Shown here: in pieces, positions 63,440-64,000 of the stretch | Layout of the letters: each line of letters opens with the position of its first letter | Numbering within the stretch: the stretch's first letter is position 1 | NCBI GenBank assembly: GCA_015680905.1 | Contig: CM027378.1 | Coordinates: 11,079,001-11,143,000, forward strand | Length of the DNA: 64,000 bases | Origin: Coptis chinensis | Taxonomy: Eukaryota; Streptophyta; Magnoliopsida; Ranunculales; Ranunculaceae | Reading direction: 5' to 3' | Position numbers and translations under genes: made by a program | The notes under the pieces: generated by a model | Databases searched by the model: none | Seen by the model: the letters and a program-made list of their open reading frames with translations, nothing else | Told to the model about the DNA's origin: nothing

Positions 63440-63757
63440 TTGGGTTTTTTATTTTTTGGAATTACTTAGCTAGGGTTTTTGGGGGTTTTGTTTCGACCAC
63501 CGAAACCAAACTGTAATTTGGGGATCACGTCAACATATTTTTTTTTTCTATTACGTGAGAAGTATGTGACGTCAGAATGTTTTTTTATTTTTTGGAATAA
63601 AAAAAAAAAAAAATTAGAAACAGTGTTAGAGAAATTTGACAGAAGTTCCTCAATTGCAAAAAACAAACACTTTGGTCCCCAAACTGTCAAAAAAAAAAGT
63701 TTGGTCCCCAAACTGTCAAAAGGTGTAAAGTTTGATACCCTTTTTAGTCGTTTTTCG
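63440..63757 (-). repeat. Right terminal inverted repeat of the MULE
   Basis: It is the reverse complement of 57275-57620, with the doubled TTTGACAGTTTGGGGACCAA phrase and the CCCTAGCTAAGTAATTCCA inner part. The start codon of the second MULE gene lies about 12 bp inside its inner edge. It probably supplies that gene's promoter. Confidence 0.9.
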
Positions 63758-63766
63758 ATTTAGATA

Positions 63767-64000
63767 TGGTCTTAACTCTTATAAGTATCAAATCATAGTT
63801 TGCAGTTTCGAATTTCTCTTTAGATTTAAATGATTTGTTTGCAATGTTCATTCTAACAAATAAATTTTGATGTATTTACCTAATTATTGAAGATGTCACT
63901 ACCAATTTTAACGCATTTAAGCCTTTGAATAACCTTATTAAACAAACATAGAGCATTTGGTAACTGGAAACTAATTAGGAAAATAATGAAGTTGGAATCT
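63767..64000. other. Flanking AT-rich DNA
   Basis: Short noncoding stretch beyond the MULE target duplication; no feature seen. Confidence 0.5.

Larger units (their letters stand above)
57275..63757 (+). mobile_element. Mutator-like element (MULE) with two convergent genes
   Basis: A 6,483-bp element with a perfect 9-bp target duplication ATTTAGATA at 57266-57274 and 63758-63766. Long terminal inverted repeats begin CGAAAAACGACTAAAAAGGG on both sides. A MURA-type transposase gene runs rightward from the left repeat. A small zinc-binding protein gene runs leftward from the right repeat. Between their ends lie about 1.7 kb with two exon-like blocks of a secreted peptide. The perfect duplication and high repeat similarity suggest a fairly recent insertion, although the transposase has one frameshift. 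Confidence 0.95.

Overview
The window is nuclear DNA of a flowering plant, most likely a eudicot. It is AT-rich, has GT-AG introns, and carries plant-type Ty3/gypsy (Tat), Ty1/copia, LINE, SINE, CACTA, hAT, PIF/Harbinger, Mutator and Helitron sequences. The single clear host gene is a six-exon bHLH transcription factor that resembles Arabidopsis CIB1/bHLH63. I cannot name the species. No rRNA operon, tRNA gene or CRISPR array was seen; all identities rest on reading motifs, without database searches. Layout, 1-24254: AT-rich intergenic DNA (1-2939). A complete but decayed Tat-lineage Ty3/gypsy element (2945-13883) has 5-bp target duplications, gag and pol on the plus strand, and a separate intron-containing gene on the minus strand. 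Next come a 5S-rRNA-like sequence (14412-14489) and a roughly 1-kb tandem duplication whose second copy is split by a non-autonomous LTR element (15764-19540) that carries a minisatellite. A PIF/Harbinger-like element (22207-23213) holds a 5'-truncated LINE, and a hAT-like element lies at 23552-24201. Layout, 24255-43459: two Helitrons of one terminal family sit head to tail with no host base between them (24255-29840 and 29841-43459). The second contains a 6-kb CACTA element (35264-41281) that carries exon fragments of two host genes, a TRM1-type tRNA methyltransferase and an RRC1/SR140-type splicing factor. Layout, 43460-57265: a promoter with three G-boxes and the CIB1-like gene (44687-47570, SINE in its last intron), then intergenic DNA with a Tourist-like MITE, a hAT-like MITE, a copia solo LTR and a short tandem-repeat cluster. 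Layout, 57275-63757: a Mutator-like element with terminal inverted repeats of about 340 bp and a perfect 9-bp target duplication. It encodes a MURA-type transposase rightward (one frameshift). From the opposite terminal repeat it encodes a small two-exon zinc-knuckle plus GRF-like protein leftward. Two exon-like blocks for a short secreted peptide lie between them. The convergent two-gene layout recalls maize MuDR with a different second protein, and it is the most interesting system in the window.
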